A DNA stretch of 54,321 nucleotides from Bryobacterales bacterium (lineage in GTDB: Bacteria > Acidobacteriota > Terriglobia > Bryobacterales > Bryobacteraceae). Shown piece after piece: positions 39,164-47,777 of the stretch. Where the stretch lies: contig JAOAPR010000182.1 in NCBI GenBank assembly GCA_025463005.1, forward strand, positions 1 through 54,321, in the 5' to 3' direction. The translations under genes were made by a program, and so were the position numbers. How positions within the stretch are numbered: position 1 is the first letter of the stretch; each line of letters begins with the position of its first letter. Below the pieces are notes generated by a model. The model was not told the origin of the DNA. It made no database searches and was given only the letters and a program-made list of their open reading frames with translations.

Positions 39164-39192
39164 AGTATGCTGCCAGCGGCGGTGCTTGTCAA
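39164..39192 (-). promoter_or_regulatory. Strong sigma-70-type promoter of the purine operon
   Basis: Read on the minus strand, a perfect TTGACA (39192-39187) is followed by a 17-base spacer and CATACT (39169-39164, 4 of 6 matches). This is the best -35/-10 pair in the window, in the right place to drive the TonB receptor and the genes behind it down to 21700. Confidence 0.6.
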
Positions 39193-39299
39193 CATTGGTT
39201 TTCTTGATCGGCGGCATAAGCAAAACGCATAGGTTTCATCCCACCGTCAGAAGCAACCAGTGTTGCCTTTTCGCTTATAGTGGTCGGTAAGAGATTTAT

Positions 39300-40364
39300 A
39301 TGACCAAATACAATTTCTGGCATTTGACCGCCCTGGCAGTCAGTCTGTGCGCCTCATTTATTGGAACTTACATCGTTGCCGCCCCACCACCCGGCGGCTA
39401 TCACCTGATCAAGAAGATTCCACTCGGCGCCGCGGAAGGTGGCGGTGAGTACTTCGACTACATCACGGTCGATGCGGCCGCGCGCCGGGTCTACTTATCG
39501 CACGGCACTGAGGTTATCGTGCTCAATGCGGATAGCGGCGACGTGGTGGGGAAAATCACCGGACTGAAGCGCGATCACGGAGTCGCCCTGGTTCCGGAGC
39601 TTGGCCGCGGCTTCATCAGCGATGGAGATTCGGGACAAACGGTCATCTTCGATCTCAAGACCCTGGCGAAGATCGGCCAAGTCAAGGCCGAAGCGGACGC
39701 CGATTCCATTCTTTACGATCCGGCATCAAAGCACATATTCGTCTTTAATGGCGAGCCTCACAGCGCGACAGTCATTGATCCCGCAAAGGGTACCATCCTA
39801 TCGACCATGCCCCTTGGCGGTGCGCCGGAGCAAGCCGTAGCCGATGGCAAGGGAACGATTTACGACAATCTTGAGGACACTAACGAGGTGATCGCGATTG
39901 ACTCCCGCACGCTCAAGATCAAATCGCGATGGCCGGTCGCGCCCGCGGGCCAGCCTGTATCCATCGCCATGGACCGCAAAAAGCGGCGCCTGTTCATCGC
40001 AGGCCGCAATCCCAAACTCCTCGTAGTCCTGGACGCGGACAGCGGAAAAATAATCGGCCAACCGTTTCCGATCGGCGATCGTGTGGATGCCAACATCTTC
40101 GATGCTGAAACAGGCGTCGTAGCCGCGTCGACCCGCGAAGGCACGATCCATATATTCCACGAGGACTCTCCGGACAAACTCAGTATCGTTGAGACTGTAA
40201 AGACCGAGTTCGGGGCCAAGACCATGGGGCTCGATTCAAAAACTCATTATCTCTTCGTGGATACATCCGACTTTGATGCGCCCGGCGCTCCCACGGCTAA
40301 GCAGCCGAATCCGCAACCGCGAGCGAAGCCTGGAAGTTTTCACTTGCTGATTTACGGGCGCTAG
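39300..40364 (+). CDS. Secreted YncE-like beta-propeller protein
   Basis: A 354-residue protein with a signal peptide (hydrophobic run LTALAVSLCASFIGTYIVAA) and a string of about seven propeller blades. Blade-like units include YFDYITVDAAARRVYLSHG, TEVIVLNADSGDVVGKI, KHIFVFNGEPHSATVIDPAKG and RRLFIAGRNPKLLVVLDADSGK, the YVTN/YncE repeat style. Such proteins are periplasmic or surface scaffolds, sometimes DNA- or cofactor-binding; no enzyme activity can be assigned. A TATAGT at 39276-39281 might be its -10 element but I see no good -35. It diverges from the purine operon and converges on glycogen phosphorylase with 16 bases between stops. Confidence 0.8.
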   Translation: MTKYNFWHLTALAVSLCASFIGTYIVAAPPPGGYHLIKKIPLGAAEGGGEYFDYITVDAAARRVYLSHGTEVIVLNADSGDVVGKITGLKRDHGVALVPELGRGFISDGDSGQTVIFDLKTLAKIGQVKAEADADSILYDPASKHIFVFNGEPHSATVIDPAKGTILSTMPLGGAPEQAVADGKGTIYDNLEDTNEVIAIDSRTLKIKSRWPVAPAGQPVSIAMDRKKRRLFIAGRNPKLLVVLDADSGKIIGQPFPIGDRVDANIFDAETGVVAASTREGTIHIFHEDSPDKLSIVETVKTEFGAKTMGLDSKTHYLFVDTSDFDAPGAPTAKQPNPQPRAKPGSFHLLIYGR

Positions 40365-40380
40365 CGCCTGACGCAAGGGA

Positions 40381-43035
40381 TCACGAACACATCTCGCTCG
40401 ATGTTCCGCCCGCGGCCGGAAGGTAACACTTTAGCGTGTAATCCATGACCATTCGATCGGCATTGAACCGCCAGCCGAGGGTCCGAATGGTGCGCTTCAT
40501 GCGTTTGATCCAGCCCCGCGGCAGGCCATCGTGGTCGCGCTGGTAGAACAGCGGGATGACTTCTTCCCGAAGAACGCGGTACAGGCTTTCGCCATCCCGG
40601 GCGTCGTGAACCGCCATGTTGGAGTGAGTTCTGCCATTTCCGATGGCGAAACCGTTGAAGCCGTCGTAGGCTTCCGCCCACCATCCGTCCAGAATCGAGA
40701 GGTTCAGGCCGCCGTTCAGAACTACCTTCTGCCCGCTGGTGCCTGAGGCTTCGAGCGGCCGTCGCGGGGTGTTCAGCCACACGTCCACACCCTGGACGAA
40801 ATGACGGCCAACATTAATGTCGTAATCTTCCACGAACACGAACTTGTCGGCGAACCGCTGGGATCGCATCAGCTCCGCGATCTGTTGCAGGACGCGCTTG
40901 CCCGGTTCATCGCGCGGGTGCGCCTTGCCTGCGAACACAAACTGCACCGGCCGTTTGGGGTCGTTGACCATCGTGGCCAGCGTCTCCATATCGCTCAGGA
41001 TCAGATCGGCTCTCTTGTAGGTCGCAAATCGGCGCGCAAATCCGATGGTCAGGGCATCGGGACTCAGCGCGCGGCCAAGCCTTTGCAGAACCTCCGGAGA
41101 TTCGCCGCGACGAATGGCTTGTTCCGCCGCGCGGCTTCGCACAAACTCCAGGAGACGCGACTTCAAGCTCAGGTGCGTTTCCCAAAGCTCCGCGTCGTCC
41201 ACATTTTCGATTCCCTGCCAGATGCGCGCCTCCGCGCCGTGTTCGTCCCAGCCGGTTCCCAGGTGGCGGTCGTAAAGGCGGAACATCTGCGGCGCGAGCC
41301 ATGAAGGCACGTGCACTCCGTTGGTGATATGGCCAATCGGAACCCCGTCCTCCGGCTTGCCGGGATGAAGTCCGGTCCACATGGCCCGGGACACCTCGCC
41401 ATGCAGAGACGAGACCGCGTTGGCCCGCCGTGAGAGCCTCAGACCCAGCACTGTCATGCAAAACTGCTCGTTAGGATTGTTTGGATCTTCGCGCCCGAGT
41501 CCCATGAGGCTGTCATGACCCAGCCCCATGCTGTCGCGAAGCGGCCCAAGATGCTCCTCGATCAGGCCGGCATCAAACCGGTCATGACCTGCCGGGACGG
41601 GCGTATGGGTGGTGAAGACTACTTCCCGCGAAATCCGCGATACTGCCTGCTGAAAGTCAATCCCTTCGTCCTCCATGCGGTTGCGGATCGCCTCGAGCAC
41701 CGCGAATCCGCTATGTCCCTCATTCAAGTGCAGCACCCCGGGAGTGATTCCCGTCGCCTTCAAGGCGCGGAAGCCTCCGATTCCCAGCAGCAGCTCCTGG
41801 CGGATCCGAACCTTCCCGTCTCCGCCGTAGAGCCGCGACGTCAACTCGCGGTCTTCGGGAGCGTTTCCCGCCACATCTGAATCCAGCAGAAGCAGATCGC
41901 GGCGCCCCACTTTCGCGCGCCACACCTTCGCGCGAATGACCCCGGAACGGGTTTCGATCTGTACCGTAATCAGTTCGCCATTCGTACCGATGGCCGGTTC
42001 CATGGCCAACTGATTGACGTCCGTCGGGAGATACTCCTCCTGCTGCCAATTGTTCCGATCTAGCCGCTGACGGAAATAGCCTTGGCCGTAAAACAATCCG
42101 ATGCCGATGAGCGGAATATCCAGGTCGGAGGCGCTCTTGATGTGATCGCCCGACAAAACGCCCAGTCCTCCGGAATACACAGGCAGCGATTCATGGAGTC
42201 CAAACTCCGCCGAAAAATAAGCGACTGGACGAGGCCGCAGAATGCCGGCATGCCTCGCGCCCCAAGTCCGGTCCGCGCGAAGATACTCCTGCTGGCGACG
42301 GTAGGCATAATTAATTCGGCTGTGAAGGACTAGCTCGTGGGCGCGTCGCTCGAGCTTGGTCAGCGGCATTTCCGCCAGCAATGAAACTGGATTGTGGTTG
42401 AGCTGCCTCCAGCGAATCGGATCGAGATCGCGAAACAGGCTGGTGGTGTCGTGATCCCAGCTCCACCATAAGTTGCGAGCCAGCGACCACAGCCGTTCCT
42501 GCACCGGCGCGATGAAGCGGTCCAGGGTTCGGGCTTCGCTCACCACCGGGCCGACCTGAGCAGCGGCTTCGGTGAGCATGCGAACCTCTTGCTCGCGAAA
42601 GACACGGGACTCAACGGTTTGAACCACCAGAACGCCCTGCAGCACTCCGCGGTCGATAAGCGGAACCCCCAGGAAGGACTGGTACGCCTCCTCTCCGGAT
42701 TCACTGAAGTACTTATACCGCGGATGATTCTTCACCTGTTCGACAGCCACGGGGCGCACCTGCTCCGCGACCAGCCCCGCCAGGCCTTCATGCAGCGCCA
42801 TGCGAAGCGTCCCGACGCACTGGGGCCGCAGGCCGAGCGTTGCGGCCAGCACCAGATTCGCTCGATCCGGCTCCAGCAGATAGGCCGAACACACATCGGT
42901 CTGGAATCGGCGCGCGATCAGTGCGACCACATTCATGAGGGTCTCGGCCGGTTTGCCGCCCTCGGTCGCAAGGGCGCCGATCTCCTCCAGCGTCAACACG
43001 TAATTGTCATCGCGGGCACTCACGGGTTGGGTCAT
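40381..43035 (-). CDS. glgP: Alpha-glucan (glycogen) phosphorylase with N-terminal GAF domain
   Basis: An 884-residue cytoplasmic enzyme. Residues about 28-165 form a GAF domain (VCSAYLLEPDRANLVLAAT, HEGLAGLVAEQ, HPRYKYFSESGEEAYQSF) that looks like the sensor of PtsP/EI-Ntr. From about 178 (ERLWSLARNLWWSWD) to the end is a short-type alpha-glucan phosphorylase (TIGR02094 style), with YFSAEFGLHESLPVYSGGLG, LNEGHSGFAVLE, TTHTPVPAGHDRF and the pyridoxal-phosphate Lys in SGTSGQKVVLNGG. It releases glucose-1-phosphate from glycogen. The fusion suggests that degradation is allosterically tuned by a small ligand. The ATG has AAGGAG 9 bases upstream. It follows the PEP-carboxykinase-like gene by 92 bases. 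Confidence 0.92.
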   Translation of the reverse strand: MTQPVSARDDNYVLTLEEIGALATEGGKPAETLMNVVALIARRFQTDVCSAYLLEPDRANLVLAATLGLRPQCVGTLRMALHEGLAGLVAEQVRPVAVEQVKNHPRYKYFSESGEEAYQSFLGVPLIDRGVLQGVLVVQTVESRVFREQEVRMLTEAAAQVGPVVSEARTLDRFIAPVQERLWSLARNLWWSWDHDTTSLFRDLDPIRWRQLNHNPVSLLAEMPLTKLERRAHELVLHSRINYAYRRQQEYLRADRTWGARHAGILRPRPVAYFSAEFGLHESLPVYSGGLGVLSGDHIKSASDLDIPLIGIGLFYGQGYFRQRLDRNNWQQEEYLPTDVNQLAMEPAIGTNGELITVQIETRSGVIRAKVWRAKVGRRDLLLLDSDVAGNAPEDRELTSRLYGGDGKVRIRQELLLGIGGFRALKATGITPGVLHLNEGHSGFAVLEAIRNRMEDEGIDFQQAVSRISREVVFTTHTPVPAGHDRFDAGLIEEHLGPLRDSMGLGHDSLMGLGREDPNNPNEQFCMTVLGLRLSRRANAVSSLHGEVSRAMWTGLHPGKPEDGVPIGHITNGVHVPSWLAPQMFRLYDRHLGTGWDEHGAEARIWQGIENVDDAELWETHLSLKSRLLEFVRSRAAEQAIRRGESPEVLQRLGRALSPDALTIGFARRFATYKRADLILSDMETLATMVNDPKRPVQFVFAGKAHPRDEPGKRVLQQIAELMRSQRFADKFVFVEDYDINVGRHFVQGVDVWLNTPRRPLEASGTSGQKVVLNGGLNLSILDGWWAEAYDGFNGFAIGNGRTHSNMAVHDARDGESLYRVLREEVIPLFYQRDHDGLPRGWIKRMKRTIRTLGWRFNADRMVMDYTLKCYLPAAGGTSSEMCS

Positions 43036-43078
43036 GTGCGTTGACTCCTTATGCTTCGCTCACGGGGTCGATCGATGA

Positions 43079-43091
43079 CACCAACTTGGTG
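43079..43091. promoter_or_regulatory. 13-bp inverted repeat upstream of glycogen phosphorylase
   Basis: CACCAA-C-TTGGTG is a perfect 6-bp inverted repeat with one central base in the 92-bp gap before the phosphorylase gene. It could be an operator for a dimeric repressor of the LacI or similar type, or a weak hairpin. No regulator is encoded next to it. Confidence 0.3.
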
Positions 43092-43127
43092 GACTCGCGA
43101 AAGTGGGAACAATCACTTATTCTATCT

Positions 43128-46100
43128 CTACTCATTCCATCCTCTCTGGCCGTGGAGCGGATCGGCGCCGATGGTGCCACGGAGTTCGTGCAAGTACGAC
43201 GGACTACTCACATGAGCCAATTCACGGCGCACCAACTCGAGACGCTTCTCCACGTCAATGCCGCAGCCGGGGACGTTTCCCGGACCAGTGCGAAAGATCT
43301 CGAGCGCGACACTGTGACGCCGCCACAGCGTCACGTCCCGGTCTTGCTTTACCTTTAAGCGCTCCTGGTACCACGAGCTGGCGAGCATGGCTTCGCGCAG
43401 AAACATTGCGCGCACGTCGGGGCAGTCGACTCCCGCCCCTTCATAGCTGCCATGAGCCATGATATGCAGCAGCGCCTTGAGCGGCGGACAGGCCGCTTCC
43501 ACGCTGCCGTCTTCAAAGTAGTGGAGCGCCGCGCGGCGCTGCGCCTCCACGATGGCGTCCACACCCGTGGCGAACAGCTCCAAATCCTGCAGTTCGGGAC
43601 GCAGAAGCTCTGCCGGGAAGACCGAGCCTGGCGTCTCGAAAATGCGTCCCAGGAAGCGGTCGACAAAAAGGGGCGTAATGCGGAAACCCAGGCGGCTGGC
43701 CTGCACCGTTCGCCCGTGAAGCGACAAGTTTTCCACCTTTTCCAGAAATCCCTGCTGCCTCAGAAACTGAGGATCCCGCTCGGCGACGCGCATCCGGCAC
43801 CAGATCTCGGGAACCAGCAGGCTCACGTCGTGATCCACTCGAAAGCGCGGACCCACGTGACCGGCCGACGTTGTGAATCCCGCGTATCCCGTCAGAATCG
43901 CCGACACCAGCGCGTTGTTGAGATCGACCACCGGCCAAAGAGCGTTGAAAGGTCCCTTGGTCAGGGCGCCCTCGCTGCCGAATCCAATCATCGACGGCGA
44001 TTTGCCGGTCAGACTGGAGACGAATTCCATGAACAACTCCGGCAGCTCCTGATAATGGATCGGACCGTACACGGCGAGAGGAGGCTGGCCGATCTTGGGA
44101 TCCGGCGGATTGTTTCTACGGCCGGAAAGCACCGCGTTTACCGGAAAATGTACCGGCCGGCCGGCCGGAACCCCGCGCTCCAGGCGGGCCGCGATTTCGG
44201 TGAGATAGCTTTCTCTGGGTTCAACCAGATCGGGGCGTTGCTGCAAATATCGGGGGTTTTTCGAAGGTTTGCCGTCCACCAATCGCGGATGCGCCGAGGA
44301 AACCACGTAACCCGCGCCATGGTCACCATTCCTCACAAAATCTTCCAGCAGGCGTTTCATCGGGTCGGTATAGCGATCGAACTCCACGACGTGCTCCATC
44401 ATGCCTAGGGCACGCTCGGTCGAAATCGGCTCATAGTTGGATAGAAAAACGCCGGACAGGAACGAGCCGCTGCCGGCGATGTCGGCCTCGGCTTGCACGT
44501 CGCTGCCGCGAAGAATCGCATCGTCCGGCCGTTGGAACAGCAGCAGCTCGCAGTTAGCCACCAGCTTCACGCTCGGATTCGCGTACTCCGGATCGAGGTC
44601 GTTCAGGCTCTCTCTGGGCAGGACCACCGAAGCGGTGATATCGTCCTCGAACTGAACCTTGTCGGCCGGATAGAAATCAGGCCGCAGCTTGTAGATCCGC
44701 CAGGACCCGTCTGGATCATAGCCGACTCGGAGATAGTTGCTGATCAGCTTCTGATCGTCGAACTTGAGTTCATGGCCCAGAAAGCCGTTGATGCGATCAA
44801 CCGTGAAATGCTCTCGCCATCGCTCGTCAGATGGATCGCCCCACTCGGGCCGGTAGTAACGCTTCACGGTGAACACAAGCTGGCGCGTGGTCTGAGGCAA
44901 TTGCCGAAGCCACTGGTTGTATTCGTCGGTGTATTCAGGCGATGGCGTGAGAAGCTGAATCACCGAGCCGAGCGAACGCTCCGGGCTCAAGATCGGCCGG
45001 CGCTTCCGGGAATCTGATGACTGTTCCTTGAAAATCGTCGAGCAATCCAGCTTCAGGATTTCCGCGACTTGATCCATATCGCGGTGGTAATCGCGAACGA
45101 AGACCGGCCCTTGCAGCAGCGCATTGGCGATGGACTTGGAGATTTCCGATTTCCCCCCGCCGGAAACCGTGCACGGTTTGTGACAGAGCGTGCCACGGGG
45201 CCGCGTACCCACCAGCCGCCACGAGGATCCTGCAAAGTGTTTTTCCAGGCGGATGCGGAAGCCGGAGGGAAGGACGTAGGTTGCGTCTCTGCGGAGCGTT
45301 AACTCGTGCTCATGCCCCTGATGAGTCCACCGGACGCGGCCTTCCTGGAGTTGGAACACCGCGTTCTCCGGCACGTACTGGATGTCCGGATAGCGGCGAT
45401 CGATCGCGTAACGTCCCGGCTGCGGCTCCACCATGTCGCCCAGAGTGCGCATTGCGGCTTCGAACGACGTCTTCTTCAGGCTGACCGTCCGGCTGGCATC
45501 AAAATCTTGTCCCAGAACGTAGGCCGCCGAGGCCATCGCGCCGCCGGCGTGCTCTTCCTCGCAAAGGCCGTATAAGTTCGCAGCGAAGCTGATCTGAGTC
45601 TTGACCTCTTTTTTGCAGTAGCCGTAGTAATTGTCCGCGATGATCGTGACCATCACTCCGCGCTGATCGCGGCAGCAGATCTTAAACGCGTTCCCGCCGT
45701 TGTAGAGCTCGTCCGGATCACGCCAGCACATCCCGTCGCGTTTTTGCCGTTCAGTGGCTTCGGTCTCGTGCGGCAGTCCCAGGGCGGCCTTCTTCATCCC
45801 GACAATGTGGGGCGCAACGATGACGCAACCGGTATGGCCGGTCCAATGCGCTGCGTCCAGAGCTGCGTCGTTTTCGGGAAGGTGCGGATCGCCTGCATTG
45901 CCGAAGATCGATTCGACGAAATCCAGATTGCTCACCAGACTTCCAGGAGCGAAGAACCGGATTTCCATGGTCCTCTCCGGATCGGTTCCGGTAGCGGGAC
46001 AAACCAGGGGACGCAATAACAGGGATACGAAAAGCCGGGCCTGCTCGGATTGATCAGCCGTGAACGGAAGAGTCAACACCTCGGGCGGAGGTTGGAGCGC

Positions 46101-46589
46101 GGCCGCCAGCAAAGCCGCAAATGCCTGGACAGGCACCGCCTGCTTGTCGGCGGGAATAGGAAAACCGCCCTCAGCTATGTGAAACACTCCCTGAGTCGTG
46201 CGCCGGTCGTTGGCAGGGTTGTGCAGGATACCTTGAACCACCCGGTACGAACGCACATAGGGAGAACAATAGGTGTTCCCGGAAGGCGGTAAGGACATGA
46301 GACGCGCCAGGCCGGCCCGGTCCAGAACGAAAGTGTCCGCCGGAAGGCGTGGTCCGCCTCCGGGGCAGAGCGAGCGCAAGTAGACGTCCAGAAAGGATTG
46401 TATCCGCAGATCCGCCGGACACAGATATTGGCCTAAAAGCTGGTCTTTTTGGCGATGGCTGCGCAGCAGCGGCCCGACCGTTTCGAGCCACACGGAGTCG
46501 GCCGCGGTACGGACCGTGGGCTGGCCGAGCGCGGCTAACTTGAGGTCCAGATAACGGGCGAGTTCGGTTGCACCGTGGGCCGTAGGCAT
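43128..46589 (-). CDS. Giant 1153-residue protein, probable PPi-type PEP carboxykinase
   Basis: I see no signal peptide or membrane segment, so it is cytoplasmic. Length (1153 residues, about 128 kDa) and several stretches, among them GNAFKICCRDQRGVMVTI, TQISFAANLYGLCEEEHAGG and TVSGGGKSEISKS (glycine-rich P-loop-like, near residue 480), fit the pyrophosphate-dependent PEP carboxykinases known from Entamoeba and Propionibacterium. That family is unrelated in sequence to ATP/GTP enzymes and interconverts oxaloacetate and PEP with PPi/Pi. The assignment is from memory of the family and needs an alignment. The same-strand neighbour is glycogen phosphorylase, which fits central carbon metabolism. 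If wrong, this is a conserved protein of unknown function. Confidence 0.5.
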   Translation of the reverse strand: MPTAHGATELARYLDLKLAALGQPTVRTAADSVWLETVGPLLRSHRQKDQLLGQYLCPADLRIQSFLDVYLRSLCPGGGPRLPADTFVLDRAGLARLMSLPPSGNTYCSPYVRSYRVVQGILHNPANDRRTTQGVFHIAEGGFPIPADKQAVPVQAFAALLAAALQPPPEVLTLPFTADQSEQARLFVSLLLRPLVCPATGTDPERTMEIRFFAPGSLVSNLDFVESIFGNAGDPHLPENDAALDAAHWTGHTGCVIVAPHIVGMKKAALGLPHETEATERQKRDGMCWRDPDELYNGGNAFKICCRDQRGVMVTIIADNYYGYCKKEVKTQISFAANLYGLCEEEHAGGAMASAAYVLGQDFDASRTVSLKKTSFEAAMRTLGDMVEPQPGRYAIDRRYPDIQYVPENAVFQLQEGRVRWTHQGHEHELTLRRDATYVLPSGFRIRLEKHFAGSSWRLVGTRPRGTLCHKPCTVSGGGKSEISKSIANALLQGPVFVRDYHRDMDQVAEILKLDCSTIFKEQSSDSRKRRPILSPERSLGSVIQLLTPSPEYTDEYNQWLRQLPQTTRQLVFTVKRYYRPEWGDPSDERWREHFTVDRINGFLGHELKFDDQKLISNYLRVGYDPDGSWRIYKLRPDFYPADKVQFEDDITASVVLPRESLNDLDPEYANPSVKLVANCELLLFQRPDDAILRGSDVQAEADIAGSGSFLSGVFLSNYEPISTERALGMMEHVVEFDRYTDPMKRLLEDFVRNGDHGAGYVVSSAHPRLVDGKPSKNPRYLQQRPDLVEPRESYLTEIAARLERGVPAGRPVHFPVNAVLSGRRNNPPDPKIGQPPLAVYGPIHYQELPELFMEFVSSLTGKSPSMIGFGSEGALTKGPFNALWPVVDLNNALVSAILTGYAGFTTSAGHVGPRFRVDHDVSLLVPEIWCRMRVAERDPQFLRQQGFLEKVENLSLHGRTVQASRLGFRITPLFVDRFLGRIFETPGSVFPAELLRPELQDLELFATGVDAIVEAQRRAALHYFEDGSVEAACPPLKALLHIMAHGSYEGAGVDCPDVRAMFLREAMLASSWYQERLKVKQDRDVTLWRRHSVALEIFRTGPGNVPGCGIDVEKRLELVRRELAHVSSPSYLHELRGTIGADPLHGQRGWNE

Positions 46590-46686
46590 TAACGTCGCAC
46601 CTTCAGATCTGGTCGGGAGACAGACTGGGTCGGGCGGGAGACGTTCGCGGGGTAGCGCGCGTTTCTGGGCGCGCCCGTGATGAAAG

Positions 46687-46714
46687 TTTAGCTTACCACG
46701 ATTGCGTATATAAT
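46687..46714 (+). promoter_or_regulatory. Promoter with perfect TATAAT, very short leader
   Basis: TATAAT at 46709-46714 is a perfect -10 box; TTTAGC at 46687-46692 is a weak -35 with a 16-base spacer. Transcription would start near 46721, right at the GGAG ribosome binding site (46721-46724) of the gene at 46732, leaving a leader of only about 11 bases. Confidence 0.45.
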
Positions 46715-46731
46715 ACGGTTGGAGTTGCGCT

Positions 46732-47400
46732 ATGTTCGCGCGTCCCTGGGCACTTGTTTGCCTGATGATCTTCGGCCTCTGTGTAGGCCGGTCGGACCCG
46801 GTGGTTCAAGCCGATCGCACGTTGGTTGTGTATCTCAACGCCAACGCGAACCAGTCTACAAAGCCCATCCAGTTTTTCAAGCTTGAACTGGGCGCGCTGA
46901 TGCGGACCGCCGGCTACCAACTGGAATGGCGAGAGACCGGGAAATCGTCCAACGACGCGGGCGTGGCCACGCTGGTTGTCTTGGAAATGCGCGGGGTCTG
47001 CGAGCCCCCCAATCGCGATTTTGCGTCCGAGACCGTCGCGACCGTCACACTCGCCTCAACGGCGGTATCGGATGGCCAGGTTCTGCCCTTTAGCTGGGTG
47101 AATTGCCGCACGCTCACCGAGCTGCTGGCTTCCGCGCTCTCCGTCCAACGCTCAGATCAACGCGATTATCTTTATGGCCGCGCGATCGCCCGCGTTGTAG
47201 CTCACGAGCTTTACCATGTGCTGGCGAATGAGCGCGAGCATTCCGTTGACGGCGTCGCCAAAGCCTGTTTTACGCTTCAGGACCTTATGTCCAGCCATTT
47301 CGACTTTGAAGAGAGCACACTCTCGCGGCTCCGGCCTCAGCCTTCCTACAGCGTTAAAGCAGTTACCGAAGTCCTTGATGATACTGCCTCCGGGCGTTGA
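46732..47400 (+). CDS. Secreted protein with HExxH zinc-protease-like motif
   Basis: A 222-residue protein with an N-terminal hydrophobic segment (PWALVCLMIFGLCVG) that may be a signal peptide. VVAHELYHVLANEREHSVDGVAK contains HExxH (residues 158-162), with a further His at 170, a spacing two residues longer than in metzincins. The arrangement is typical of small acidobacterial zinc-protease-like proteins of unknown substrate. Two Cys residues (90 and 125) could form a disulfide. The ATG has GGAG 7 bases upstream. It stands alone between the divergent PEP-carboxykinase-like gene and the sigma-factor cassette. Confidence 0.7.
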   Translation: MFARPWALVCLMIFGLCVGRSDPVVQADRTLVVYLNANANQSTKPIQFFKLELGALMRTAGYQLEWRETGKSSNDAGVATLVVLEMRGVCEPPNRDFASETVATVTLASTAVSDGQVLPFSWVNCRTLTELLASALSVQRSDQRDYLYGRAIARVVAHELYHVLANEREHSVDGVAKACFTLQDLMSSHFDFEESTLSRLRPQPSYSVKAVTEVLDDTASGR

Positions 47401-47418
47401 TTCAGGGACTCTCTTCCG

Positions 47419-47478
47419 ACACCTTCGTGCATAAAAAAATATTGACCCCTTTGTGAAGGTGTTTTCGCTATCTATGTA
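47419..47478 (+). promoter_or_regulatory. Candidate promoter with inverted repeat for the sigma-factor cassette
   Basis: ACACCTTC (47419-47426) and GAAGGTGT (47455-47462) are perfect 8-bp inverted arms, 28 bases apart, enclosing TTGACC (47442-47447). Possible -10 elements are CGCTAT at 47466 (18-base spacer) or TATGTA at 47473. The layout could be a sigma-70 promoter with flanking operator, or an ECF-type promoter recognised by the sigma factor encoded downstream. Exact boxes are uncertain. Confidence 0.35.
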
Positions 47479-47492
47479 ATAGGAGAGTGAAA

Positions 47493-47777
47493 GTGACCCC
47501 AGGGGCCCTCTTGAAGTTCAATCGAGTATCTCTTCCGGTACCTGAGCACGCGCTGAGAAGTCGCCATGACGCATCGAAGTGGAAGCACCAGGGTGACAGA
47601 AATGGCGGGCTTACTACTCACTCCATCGTGAAAATGCTCGCGGACCTTCGCACCGAGAAGCAACGTATCGAAGAAGCGATCTCGGTCTTTGAACGCCTTG
47701 CTAACGGTCGCGCCGGGCGACACAAGAAGGTAACCGCGAGAACCGCCGCGTTGACCGGTAACAACGAGGGCTCGTAA
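47493..47777 (+). CDS. Small coiled-coil-like protein of unknown function
   Basis: A 94-residue protein. Start GTG 47493 is chosen because AGGAG (47481-47485) lies 7 bases upstream; an earlier in-frame GTG at 47487 is too close to it. The first 45 residues are basic and look unstructured. The second half, KMLADLRTEKQRIEEAISVF followed by ERLANGRAGRHKK, is a charged amphipathic helix with a basic tail, a form common in small acidobacterial proteins and often found near sigma factors. A shorter protein starting at the internal Met of KML is possible. No known function; it may be a DNA- or sigma-interacting helper. Confidence 0.5.
   Translation: MTPGALLKFNRVSLPVPEHALRSRHDASKWKHQGDRNGGLTTHSIVKMLADLRTEKQRIEEAISVFERLANGRAGRHKKVTARTAALTGNNEGS

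Noticed and set aside
43452-44408. 318-codon plus-strand frame opposite the PEP-carboxykinase-like gene
   Set aside because: His/Arg-rich shadow translation without known motifs; the minus-strand gene explains the region.
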